Assembly (NCBI RefSeq): GCF_019320115.1
Contig: NC_089586.1
Span: forward strand, 1,054,001-1,118,000
Length of the DNA stretch: 64,000 bases
Direction: 5' to 3'
Origin: Miscanthus floridulus
Lineage: Eukaryota > Streptophyta > Magnoliopsida > Poales > Poaceae
Part shown: positions 10,975 to 21,352 of the stretch, one piece after another
Numbering within the stretch: the first letter of the stretch is position 1
Layout: the number at the start of each line of letters is the position of its first letter
Position numbers and translations under genes: made by a program
Notes under the pieces: generated by a model
What the model saw: the letters and a program-made list of their open reading frames with translations, nothing else
Database searches by the model: none
What the model was told of the DNA's origin: nothing

Positions 10975-12244
10975 GACACATATTAATTAAGCTAATATTA
11001 TTGTATATGGATTATATTTGTATTTGTATATTATTGTTAGCTATACGAGAGAGATACTTATGTGTTGCATTTCTATTATAGGGGAGTGGGTTAAAGAGCA
11101 TGCTATAAGTTATAAAGTATAAACATAGCATGATGATCTATATAATCAATTCTTATCGCCCACTCAAAACAACAACAAAAAAACCCTCATCGCCCACCTA
11201 TGAATTTGAGATAAGTTTATATGTGAATTTTAAAAAGTGGTGGAATGTCAAATTTAAAGACAAATAACCTAGTTTATTAAGTAGATTTTATTTTCTCCGG
11301 ACGAAAGGATCCATCTCCTGGACTGCTGCTCGCCATGGATCCTCCTTTGAACACGGGATCCTTACTGAGGAGGGACTTATTTCCAGATGGAGAAAAACGT
11401 GCCTCATAGCACGGTCGAGAAAAAAGTATCCAAATGGCCCCTTAGAGGACGAGAGTTACTTTAAACACTAATTTCTGGTGACAAGAAAAGAAAACCTCCA
11501 ACAATTTTATATCTGAACTCGATAAAGATAATCACTTGGTAAATCTCTCTCAGCACTCCTCCTTGCTATCCATTTGGGCGCCCTCTCCCTTCGTGGTTTT
11601 CGAGTAGTTTCCCTCTCTCCCGCTCGGTTTTCGAGTTTTATAGAGTTAATTATGAGAAACTATTTCTATGGTTGAGTAGGTGCTTCCAACTAATTTTTTT
11701 TGTAAAAACTCAATAACAAGTTAGTAAAAAAAAACAAATTATCCAAAACTAACATATGATGGTGCGCGAGACGGTTTGCATCCTAGGGCCTTAGAAACAA
11801 TTCAATCTCTAAAAGTGTAAATTGCTTAAATTAACGAGAAGAAAGTAATTGACTCAATAAATACATGGACATGATAGTGATTTATTTCTTGGTGTTAATC
11901 AAGGGGACTGAGACGTCTAAGAGGGATTGAATTATATATGACTTAAAAGCTAAGGCAAAAAAACCACTTATAAAAATCTACTCAAGTTCTAACTATATGT
12001 GCACAAGGTTTTTCTAAATGTTGCTATCTCTAACCTAAGCGCAAGCAGGTCGCCGCCAAACCTCTCCCAAACGCTCTTTGTCGTCTCCACTTGGTAGAAC
12101 TTCGGCCAAAACACCGTGCGCCTCTTGTCTCTCATACACCGTGAACCATAACTCTGGTGGTTTCTCCCCCCTCACCGGATATATCTGGTGCTCAGTGTAT
12201 ATAAATGGACTCTTTAGAATGCACCTTATAAAACCCTAAGCCAT
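10975..12244. other. Unassigned AT-rich DNA, no gene seen
   Basis: No coding similarity was found. Around 11905-11945 the words AGACGTCTAAGAGGGATTGA resemble the outer edge of copia-type LTRs (compare 19008-19030), so a decayed LTR may be present, but I could not define ends. Confidence 0.35.
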
Positions 12245-12262
12245 CACTACTACAAAACAAGA

Positions 12263-12545
12263 ATATTGTAACACAATCTTGTAACACAATCATCAATATG
12301 TTCCAAAGAAATTTAATAGTAACACAAACTATATGTTACAGACATAGGTTGTAACACAAAATACTTGTTTTACAAAAATGTGTTACTGATAACAATAATA
12401 GTAACACAAAATGTAATGTTACAAGTAAAATGTTATAAAAATGGTACTATATTGTAACACATAAATGGAACATATCAAATATGTGAGAAATATACACCTT
12501 ATAGTAACATAAAATAATGATACAACTAAAGTGTTACAAAGAATC
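12263..12545. repeat. CACTA subterminal repeat cluster (GTAACACA / TGTTAC)
   Basis: At least twelve copies of GTAACA or its complement occur in about 280 bases in both orientations, directly inside the CACTA terminus. Subterminal arrays of this kind are where CACTA transposases bind; that role is inferred from the family. Confidence 0.7.
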
Positions 12546-13345
12546 ATATACATGTGGACCTTCTAATTCATGGGCGGCAATGACTTTGCACTAGGTGGCA
12601 TCCTGCCTAACACGAAATCACACCAACAAGTGTATGATTCAAAGGAAATGTAAATGCCAGAAGCCACATTGAAATTATTGAGCTGATCTAAGACATTGTA
12701 GATGGGGCAAGATCATGAGATGAACAAGTACGATGGGGAAGAAAAACAAAAAACTACGTAACATTGAAAGGGAGAATAGTAGATTTTTTGGCATTGTTCG
12801 GCCAAACCCAATGCTTATCTTGAGCCTACAATTTATAGGGTCATCTAGAATTTTATCCTTCTAGTCGAAAGAAATCAAGTTAGATAACAACTCATTTTCA
12901 CATGATTTTGCTTTCTATACTAAAAAACTGAACACAAATGTTTCTTGGTTTTGAGAATAAAAAAATGCTATACAATTGTTATATGTTTAAGTGGACTTAA
13001 CAAGTTTAAGTGTCACATAAGTCTAAATGAACTTACCACATGAACACTTAACAAGACATGCACGTTTAAGTGTAACAATTAATTGGCTAAATGAGCTTAA
13101 CAAGCTTAGGTGACCTATGTCGATTTTGAATATTTCTTTTGGGATATACATATACCTTATGGATGAATCCACACCGAATACGCATGAAACCGATTTCAAA
13201 TATTTCTTTTGTTTTAATAGAACATAGTCATTATAAAAACAGGGATTAAGAATAAAGAAACCGATAAGTTGATATATTCTCAATTTTTCAAGATATATTC
13301 TCATTTGTTATACACTCCTATGTCATTTGATTGCTTATAACTATT

Positions 13346-13600
13346 GCCATGGTTGTTTTGGGTTGCAATAATCTTTAGTGGTGTTGCAATTGTTAGGTGG
13401 TTATTGCAACAAGAATCCTGAATGGATGTAATAGCATGTTCCTATTGTCATGATTTTTTGGGTTGTAATAATCCTCAATGACGTTGCAATTGTTAGGTAC
13501 TTATTGCAACTAGAATCATAAATTGACACAATATCATGTGTACTGTTGCCATGGTTTTTTTTGTGTTGCTATAGGCATGTGTCCTTGTTGCAATACAATG
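13346..13600. repeat. ~103 bp tandem repeat, about 2.5 units
   Basis: The phrase GGGTTG(C/T)AATAATC followed by GTTGCAATTGTTAGGT recurs at about 13360 and 13463, with a degraded third start near 13548. The spacing is about 103 bases. The array is non-coding and lies inside the CACTA-like element. Confidence 0.65.
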
Positions 13601-13689
13601 TTGCTAGCGACACTTGATTGTTAGGTGTTTTACTTTATTTGTTATATTAAACTTTAGCATGGTGTAAAAAATGATAAAAAAAATAGGCC

Positions 13690-15038
13690 AAACATGTTTA
13701 TCTGAAATCATTTACTATATTAAAATTCTCTTCAAAATTCTGATCATAAGCAAATAAAAATGGAGCAACCACCGAGATTTGAACCCGCAACCTATCACCC
13801 TTCAGAGGACACCAACATCACACTACCACTAGACCACTTCAATGTTTGTGCAATATTTGGTATGTTTATTTTATTTGTTATAAAAACATGGTTTGAGCTA
13901 TCAGAACATAAGTTTTGAATTGTTGAAACAAAGTCGGACGAAAAATGACCAAAAGAAAAGTTGTAGATCTTGATGAGTTCTACAACTTTGTTGTTGAAGA
14001 CTTTTTCATTTGTAATCATTTGATGTCCCATAGTTCTGGTTAAAGTTCTCATATTTTGAAATTTAAATTTTGAATTGTTCAAACAGAGTATAATGGAGAA
14101 ATGACCAAAGCAAAAGTTATAGCTCTCGATGAGTTGTACAACTACTATTGATGACTTTTCCATTTCAAATCATTTACTGTACCAAAATTCTATTTGAAGT
14201 TTCAATATTTTAAAATTCAAATTTTGAATTGTTTAAACAAACTCGAATGAAGAAACAACCAAAACGAAAGTTATAGATTTGGATGGGTTCTAAAAACTTG
14301 TGGTTGACAACTTTTCCATTTGAAAATCATTTACCATCCCAAAAATTTATTTGAAGTGTTCATATTTTTAAAATTAAAATTTAGCATGGCGTGAAAAAAA
14401 ATACAACAAAATCCATTTGAAATCATTTACTATCCCGTAATTATATATAAAGTTTCCATAGTTTGAAATATAATTTTTGCATGGTGTTGAAAAATGACAA
14501 AAAAAATTAGATTAACCTTCAAGATTTGAACTTACAACATCACCAACCACCCACAAGAGGATAGCAACAACCCCACTACCACTATACCACTTATATGTTT
14601 GTGAAGGATCCTGTGTTTTATTTTATTTGTTATAAGAGCAATGGCTTGAGCCATCAGGTCATAAATTTTGAATTGTTTAAATAAAGTCGGACAGAAAAAT
14701 GATCAAAAGAAAATTTGTATCTCGATGAGTTTTACAACTTTGTTTTCGAAGACCTTTTCATTTAAAATCACTTAATGTCCCAAAGTTCTAGTCGAAGTTC
14801 TCATATTTTGAAATTTAAATTTTATTATCCAAACAAAGTTTAATGGAGAAATGACCAAAACAAAAGTTGTAGGTCTCGATGAGTTGTACAACTTTGCTAT
14901 TAATGGCTTTTCCATTTTAAGTTAGTTACTATACCAAAATTCTATTTGAAATTCTCATATTTTAAAATTCAAAATTGGAATTGTTTAAACAAACTCGAAT
15001 AAAGAAACAATCAAAACAAAAGTTGTACATATGGATGA
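13690..15038. repeat. 752 bp tandem duplication built of ~150 bp sub-repeats
   Basis: Matching landmarks sit at 13944/14696, 14093/14846 and 14249/15001, a constant offset of 752-753. Inside each unit a ~150 bp module recurs. Each module has an A-rich start, AAAGTTGTAG, then a short spacer, then CTACAACTTT, then a run of T-rich DNA ending ATTTTGAATTGTT. In the module at 13957-13989 the two 11-base arms are exact inverted complements. The second unit is cut off at 15038. Confidence 0.75.
13764..13846 (-). other. tRNA-like sequence (SINE-type A and B boxes), with a second copy at 14513-14594
   Basis: On the minus strand an A-box-like TGGTCTAGTGG and a B-box-like GGTTCAAATCT lie about 45 bases apart, the internal promoter layout of tRNA genes and tRNA-derived SINEs. 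The acceptor stem does not pair and the T stem is imperfect, so it is not a functional tRNA. A weaker copy sits about 749 bases away as part of the 752 bp duplication, where the B box is degraded. Confidence 0.4.
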
Positions 15039-15043
15039 TGGTA

Positions 15044-15300
15044 GGCGCCCACAACACTGTTGGATGTCAGATGCATGTGGGAGGTTGTGTTGTCTTCTTC
15101 GGGTATGGCAGACGTTGGCGCCTGCCACACTGTCGAGACCTGGAGGCATGCAAAGGGGTTTTACCATGTTCACCTGGTACGGTAAATGTCGGCGCCCACA
15201 ACACTGTCGATGCCCAGAGGCATGTGGGGGAGCCTTACCGTAAGGGAGTTAATGGCGCCCACAATACTGTAGGGAAAATGTCAGCGCCTACAACACTGTT
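15044..15300. repeat. Degenerate tandem repeat (GGCGCCCACAACACTGT), ~73 bp spacing
   Basis: Variants of GGCGCC(C/T)ACAACACTGT occur at 15044, 15117, 15191, 15254 and 15282. The first three are about 73 bases apart and the last two closer. The array sits at the outer edge of the LTR-like block adjoining the CACTA element. Confidence 0.65.
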
Positions 15301-15805
15301 TGGGCTCTGTCGTGCTAGGGAGGTTGTAGAGTACTATTTTTGCAGGTGCACAGGGTACGGACCCTGGTATTATGGTTTGACTTGTGCGCCCTACTTTGCT
15401 TTCTCTATTCGTTCCCTGGTCCTTACCGAGCGGGCGTCCCTAGTTGGTTGGTTTCAGTTGGCTCTGATTGCGCTAGTCGGAGAAGAGCAGTGAGCAGGGG
15501 TTTGGCGCTCCCTCGGTCAAAGACGCGGGTTAGAGTCGGAAGTAGTGCTTTGGCCAGGCCTTCTGGTCAGAGAGGCCGTTCGGAGGTGGGCTGGATACCG
15601 GAGCAAGCGCTCCGGTCAGAGAGGTGGGCCGGAGGTGGAAGACGGGTGTCGTGCCTCCGTGGCCAGACCTTCCGGTCGGTGATTGGATTGCCCTTCTGGC
15701 CTGTCGTTTAGATACCTGGGCCAGCCCATGAGTTGCGTGTTGTCTGCTTGGGCTGAGCCTCTGTTGGGAAGCTAGTCCACGAGGAACCCTGGGTTTATGA
15801 ACCCG

Positions 15806-16040
15806 ACAGGAGCCCCCGAGCCCCCGGGCGATTTGGGTAGAATCGACTGGGGGATTTTTGTCTTTGACGGCGGGTGCACATGAGTGCACCCGCGGGTGTA
15901 GCCCCTGAGCCCCCGGGCGATTCGGGTAGAATCGTCTAGGGGTTCTGCGTGTTGCTAGTGGGGGAGTTTTTGTTTTGTCGGTGCGTGCGCACGAGCGCAC
16001 CCATGGGTGTAGCCCCTGGGTGATTCGGGCAGAATCGTCT
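15806..16040. repeat. Repeated GAGCCCCCGGGCGATT...GAATCG block beside the LTR
   Basis: Three copies of a phrase containing GGGCGATT(C/T)GGG and AGAATCG(T/A)CT lie near 15820, 15910 and 16020. The first directly follows AACCCGACA. Read on the minus strand the G-rich phrase followed by TGTCGGGTT looks like a polypurine tract and LTR start, so the repeats may be duplicated priming tracts. Confidence 0.5.
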
Positions 16041-16129
16041 AGGGGGTGTTGTCAGCGGCCGTGTGTGTGTGTTTTTTAGTCGAGACGGAGTCGTCAACTA
16101 AGGCATCATTGCATAGCTGAGGCGTTTAG

Positions 16130-16590
16130 TTTTGGGATCGGGCGAGACAGAGCTTGCGGATCCTGGCGTCAGTGCATGGTGTGGATCGGGCAAGGCAGTT
16201 AGTTTTAGGGATCGGATGAGACAAAGCTCACGGATCCTGGCATCGGTGCACACTGTGGGATCGGGCGAGTCGGGGTCATGGATCCTAGCCTCGGTGTAGC
16301 CCGCTCAGCCGAGGTAGTTAGTTAGTTAGTTTAGGGATCGAGCGGGGCGTAGCTCACGGATCCTGATGGGGTGAGTTCGAGGTCACAGACCCAGGTAGTT
16401 TTGGAGTGCAGTTGAAGCGTAGCCAGATGGGGTGAGTTTGGGGTCGCAGACCTAGGCATTTGGTGTGTAGTCGAAGCGTAGCTGGATGGGGCGAGTTCGA
16501 GGTCGTAGATTAAGGCATTTGGTGTGCAGTCGAAGTGTAGCTGGATGGGGTGAGTTCAGGGTCGCAGACCTAGGCATTTGGTGTCTTGAG
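16130..16590. repeat. Two adjacent short tandem arrays in the gypsy leader
   Basis: From about 16130 to 16370 a unit containing GATCGGGCGAG and CGGATCCTGGC recurs at intervals of about 50-80 bases. From 16406 to 16590 a different ~59 bp unit (GTGCAGTCGAAGCGTAGC then GGGGTGAGTT) recurs at 16406, 16465 and 16524. Neither encodes protein. Such arrays are common between the 3' LTR and the antisense ORF in Tat elements. Confidence 0.6.
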
Positions 16591-17932
16591 CCCCTGAGCC
16601 CCATTGGGCCTTGGTAGGGGTCGATTTGAGTTTGTGTGCGTTACCCCATCCTTGGTTTCTCACAACCGGAGGGGCTGAGTTTTGTCACTTGTCCCGATCG
16701 CTCGGGCTCAAGTGACGCACTCGGTGAGCTCGCTAACAGGTATGATCGAGTGAAATCTGGGTCCGTTGTTCGTGATGGGGTTGGCATAGCCCTCTTGTGA
16801 CATTCCACTGCTCCTTTACCTGTAACCCAATATATGCCTGGGTCATTCTAGAGACTGACCCGGGTGGCCAAATGGCCTTCCCTCGATGGAGATTCTATGG
16901 GCTTGGCAGAGGCTTAGGATCTAATGAGAAGGTTAAGATGACCCTATCTGCTTTGGAGCAGACAGGGCAAGGGCCACATGGGGCTCATCTATGTTTTCTT
17001 CCCTAGCTCTGTTTGACGTGGGGCAGCCTCGAGCCCTTCGTGGGCTAGCCTTTGAACCCTGGTCGGTCGTTGCTCATGTCGAATGAGGCAACTACCGCTT
17101 CGTGACGCAACACGGAGCGTTGTGGTGCATTTCGCTGCATGTGCGATGCTTAGTTCCTGAGCCCCCGGGTGGTTCAGGGCCTAAATCGTCCGGAGGCATG
17201 GGCATATGGAATGAATGCGTGTATGGATGTATGAAATGATTATAAAGAAATAGCGGGGGTCAGTAGTGTTACCTTGATGACTCGAGTGATGGGGTTTGAA
17301 GAGCTCCAATCGGAAATGTCCGACCAGGACCCGTGCTCGTCATTCGTGACAAAGTCGGCATGGCCTACATGGGGGCGTCTCTTTACTCCTTACCTATCTC
17401 CCGACATGTTTTTCTGAGTTGTTCGATCGACTTAGGAAGCCCGATGGTTTCTCCTGGCGGAGATCCCGTCATTTGGTTTTTTCCAAGTCTGGCCTGGGGA
17501 AGCGGAGGGCCGCCTGCATGCGGTGGCGCTTTGGTTCTTGTGCCCAATGTGCGGCAGTGGTTGGAGTGTGGTAGTGGTGGGCCATGCCTAGGCCATGTCC
17601 CGTCTGATCAGGCGCCGTTCCGTCGGGCAGGGCACATCTCATCGGTCAAGGTGTGTCCCATTTGCATTAAATGGGAAAGAGAGGTTTTTTTGCTCCGCCA
17701 TTTCGTCTTTCCCGATTGGCATGCCTTCCCCAACTGTTGCACTCTTTTCCTTAAGTAGTAGAAGAGAGAATGTTTTCGCCCTATTCCTTCACCTATTCCT
17801 CATCTATCGCCTCCTTTTCTTTTCCTTCTTGCCGAGAGCGTTCTTGAGAGCCACGACGGTTTCTAGGAAAGAAAAGGGAGAGAAAGAGGGAGAAGAGAAA
17901 ACTCACAAATCCTTTCATGATCCCAGAGCAAA
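16591..17932. other. Leader between repeat arrays and the antisense ORF
   Basis: No domain-bearing ORF was found. The last ~170 bases are C/T-rich and then purine-rich, like a 5' untranslated leader on the plus strand ahead of the ATG at 17933. No clear TATA box was chosen. Confidence 0.35.
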
Positions 17933-18993
17933 ATGTCGGACTAGAGGTCATCCACTGTGAGGGAGTCGGTGTTGAAGGCCTTCACCATGAAGGGGTTTCT
18001 ACCACTGAAGGAGGTGGCGCACTAGAGGGCTCCTAGGAGGTAGGAGTTTCTACAACCTCAGCCCAGCGTGGTGGTTTCCTTTCTTGCCTTCCATGAGCAT
18101 GGGTTAGGATACCTCGTGCACTGGTTCCTATGTGGACTCCTCAATGAGTGGAGTCTGGAGCTGTAGCACCTCAATCCAATGGGGGTGCTACACATCACTG
18201 GCTTTGTCACCGTCTGTGAGGCCTTCCTAGGGATGGAGCTACACACGGACTTCTTCCGGCGGGTGTTCTCTGGATGAGCTTTGCCAGTGGGGAATTCGCC
18301 CAAGGTCGCGCCAGTGGGGGGTTTTGCCCTACAGAGGAAACCGAGTGCGGGAGGCTCATATCCTGTGTACATCCCCTACGACTCCAACCAGGAGTGGCAC
18401 GGGGAGTGGTTTTATATCAAGAATCTAGCAGAGGCGTCGTTCCTGGCATTCACTGGTGGGAGGCTGGAGAAGCAGGATAGTTGGTCATGGGGCTATTCCT
18501 GTCAAGAGAAGAAGAAGGTGGAGATCATTGAGGAGGAGCTCCGGAAGCTCATGCGGCGTGGCCTTGATGGGGTGTGGGTGTTCCACACCCTCTACCACCA
18601 CCGGGTTGCTTCGTTGGCGAAGAGGTCACGACTGATGTGGAGGTACGGTGGCCTGTTGGACCCTAATCGTGCGTCACCGGAGGAGCTGCCGGATGACAAG
18701 GGCTAGAGTCACCTTGACCGGGTGCTACAGCTGAAGCCCAAAGAGAACGTCGATGGAAAGCCCATACCTCTCAATGCCTCGGTGGTGTCCAAACTGATAT
18801 GCTCCTCTTTCTTTACTTTGTGTTCTTTTCCCCCTTTACTCTCCTACTTTTTGATTTTGGAGTCACCAATTTCGTAGGGACTTGATGCTTATAGGTCCCG
18901 GCTGCACCTTCCGAAGGGGCCAGAGGGCGTGGCTCGGCTGGCCGCCCAGAAAGAGGTGGCGAATGCTAGGAAGAAAAAGAAAGCCGAGGTGGC
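17933..18993 (+). pseudogene. Antisense ORF of Tat-type gypsy element, 5' part (Transposase_28-like domain)
   Basis: One frame runs from the ATG at 17933 to an intron near 18795-18878 and on into an exon cut by the TR-GAG insertion. Around 18120-18280 it carries the segment H-L-N-P-M-G-V-L-H-I-T-G-F-V-T-V-C-E-A-F-L-G-M-E-L, typical of the 'putative gypsy type transposon' family PF04195 found in grass gypsy elements. A W/Y-rich segment (18390-18700) follows. In-frame stops are TAG at 17942, 18023, 18041, 18164 and 18704, and TGA at 18275. The probable donor near 18797 reads AT where GT is expected. The protein's role is unknown. The right half resumes at 29148 in the same frame after the 5 bp target duplication. 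Confidence 0.75.
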
Positions 18994-21337
18994 TGAAAGG
19001 GTTGAGATAGCGACTAGAGGGGGGTGAATAGTCCTTTTTAAAATTAATCATGTCGGCTAACCGAAACAAGTGCGGAATTAGAACTATTGGTCTAGCCAAG
19101 ACTATACCCCTCTATCTATGTTCACTAGCACCTTGCAAAGATACTAATCAAGCAACAAAGGTGCCGGGCTAAGTAGAGCTCTCCTAACCAATTCTAGGAG
19201 CAAGGTCACATAAACCTATGCCACTAGTACTTTATTCAACAAGGGAGCTCCTACACATGCTAGTAGGCAAAAGCACAAAGCCAACTAAGCTTACTAACAA
19301 TGCTCAATAACAAGGCAACCAATGCCAAATTAGAGAGCGCAATTACTTAGCTACACAAACTAAGCAATGTGACTAACAAGGTTACTAAAACCAAATTAGC
19401 CACGCAAGGGAGCTACTTCTATGCTACACAAGCAAGAAGGTAATTAGCAAGCTACACAAGCTATCTAATTACAAGAGCAACTACACAAGCTTAATATGTA
19501 TAAAAGTAATTGCAAGCTTGTGTAATGGGGATGCAAACCAACGGGAAGAACAAGGTTGACTCGATGATTTTTCTCCTGAGGTTCACGTGTTTGCCAACAC
19601 GCTAGTCCCCGTTGTGTCGACCGCTCACTTGGTGGTTCGGCGGCTAATTAGCATCACCCGCTAAGCCCGCATGTCGGGCGCCGCAAGAACCTACCCCTTG
19701 AGTGAGGGTAGCTCAATGACACGCTTTAATAAAGTTGCTCTTCGCGGTTCCCACGGGGCGAGCACAAGTACCCCTCACAAGCACTTCTCCGAAGCGCCGC
19801 ACAAGCTTCTTGCGGGCTTCGACGGAGACCACCACCAAGCCGTCTAGGAGGTGGCAACCTCCAAGAGTAACAAGCACCACCGGCTTGCAACTCGATCACC
19901 TAGTGCCACTCGATGCAACCTCATGATGCAATCGCACTAGAATCGCTCACTCACATAATTGGATGATCACTATCAAGTATGTGTGAGATGGAGGGCTCCC
20001 AAGCACTCTCAAGCATAGATACAAAGTTCCCTAAGGTGCTCCACCCCAGCCATGGCCAAGGGCCACTTCTATTTATAGCCCCATGGGCTAAACTAGCCGT
20101 TACCCCTTCACTGGGTGTTTTTCGGGCTGACCGGACACAGCACCGGACGCACCAGACGTGCATACCGGACGCGTCCGGTTGCAATACCGGACATGTCCAG
20201 TAGCGCCTGATCACCATGTGTCCCATTCAAACTAGCCATTGCCACAATGGCTCTCTGACATGTCTGATCGGACACTCACACTGGACGTAGAAGCAGACAT
20301 GACCGGACGCTGAGGCGCTACGTCCGGTCGAGTCCAGTAAGCACCCAGGTCCGACCGGACGCGTTCGGTCACCCCTGACCGGATGCTGCCAGCGTCCGGT
20401 CGACCGTTCACAGAATGCCGACCATGTAGATTCACACCGAACACGTCCGATGTGGTGACCGGACGTGTCCGGTCGCTGAGTTCGCTGGTTAATACCGAAC
20501 GTGTCCGGTCACCATACCGGACGTGTCCGGTCACTCCTTTTCTTCACCAAGTTGATACACATCAACTCCAACTTCATCTCCTTTATAAATGTGCCAACAC
20601 CACTAAGTGTACACCACCATGTGTATGTGTGTTAGCTTTTCACAATCATTTTTCAAAGGATGTTAGCCACTCAACTTGCCACGGCACTCGATCCTAGCGA
20701 TGATGCAAAGTTAGATCACTCGAGTGGCACTAGATGACCGATATGCAAACAAGTTTGCTCCTCTTTATAGTACGGCCATCTATCATAAACCTGGTCATAA
20801 ACTTCTCTACACACCTATGACCGGTGAAATGAAATGCCCTAGGTTATACCTTTGCCTTGCGCATTCCATTCCATCTCCTCCAATGTCGATGCAACACATG
20901 CACCAACATGATCAATAATGATATGATCCACTTCATATCATCACATGATCATATTGGTTCATCGATCTTGACTTTACTTGCTCTTCACCATTGCCATCGT
21001 CCATCGGCACTAAGTCTTGCTCAAGCTTCACCGCCACGTGGTCCATCGCTCCAAAGCCTCCAACTTGCCCTTCACGCTTGCAACTGGTCCATCAAGCCAA
21101 GTCTTGTCTTGATCTTCTCCACCTTGATCACATGACTCAATGTCATGTCTCATGTGCATTTAAGCTCCTTCATCATCACATGTGTGAGCTTTGCAACATC
21201 TCCAAGCCATTTTCACCTTTATGGCATATGTTGCTCACACACATGTACCTGTGGACTAATCACCTTGTATCTCACATAAACACAATTAGTCCACCTAAGT
21301 TTCCACTCAGTTACCAAAACCAAACAAGGACCTTTCA
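18994..21337 (-). repeat. TR-GAG 3' LTR (left copy)
   Basis: The LTR starts TGAAAGGGTTGAG and ends GGACCTTTCA. On the minus strand a TATA box (GCTATAAATAG) lies near 20075-20065. The region 20110-20540 is packed with CCGGAC/GTCCGG words. It directly abuts the target duplication GTGGC on the left. Confidence 0.92.
20110..20540. repeat. Cluster of ACCGGAC-N-GTCCGGT words in the TR-GAG LTR (also 27930-28345)
   Basis: Around fifteen near-palindromic words built on CCGGAC(A/G)(T/C)GTCCGG or its half-sites are spaced over ~430 bases. The right LTR has the same cluster at 27930-28345. Between copies most differences in these words are C/T or G/A changes at CpG or CHG positions. The cluster lies between the TATA box and the left LTR end on the minus strand, that is, in the transcribed R/U5 side. 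Confidence 0.75.
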
Positions 21338-21352
21338 ATCTCCCCCTTTTTG
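21338..21352 (-). promoter_or_regulatory. Polypurine tract of the TR-GAG element
   Basis: On the minus strand, AAAAAGGGGGAGAT immediately precedes the 3' LTR start TGAAAGG. This is where plus-strand DNA synthesis primes in LTR retrotransposons. Confidence 0.85.

Larger units (their letters stand above)
12245..15038 (+). mobile_element. CACTA-like DNA transposon, left part only
   Basis: CACTACTACAAAAC at 12245 is the conserved terminus of plant CACTA (En/Spm) elements. It is followed by dense subterminal repeats of GTAACACA/TGTTAC, as expected for transposase-binding regions. The rest is non-coding AT-rich repeat DNA, including a 752 bp duplication of a type common inside grass CACTA elements. 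No transposase was found. The right terminus (inverted TTTTGTAGTAGTG) is absent: the sequence is cut near 15038, where a gypsy-like LTR begins, and does not resume to the right of it in this window. Confidence 0.65.

Noticed and set aside
13764..13846. A functional tRNA gene
   Set aside because: The acceptor stem does not pair and the T stem is imperfect; only promoter-box similarity remains.
15340..16000. Open frames on both strands in the gypsy leader (15340-15711, minus 15530-16000)
   Set aside because: They cover tandem arrays and LTR-like DNA; no domain and no coding pattern.
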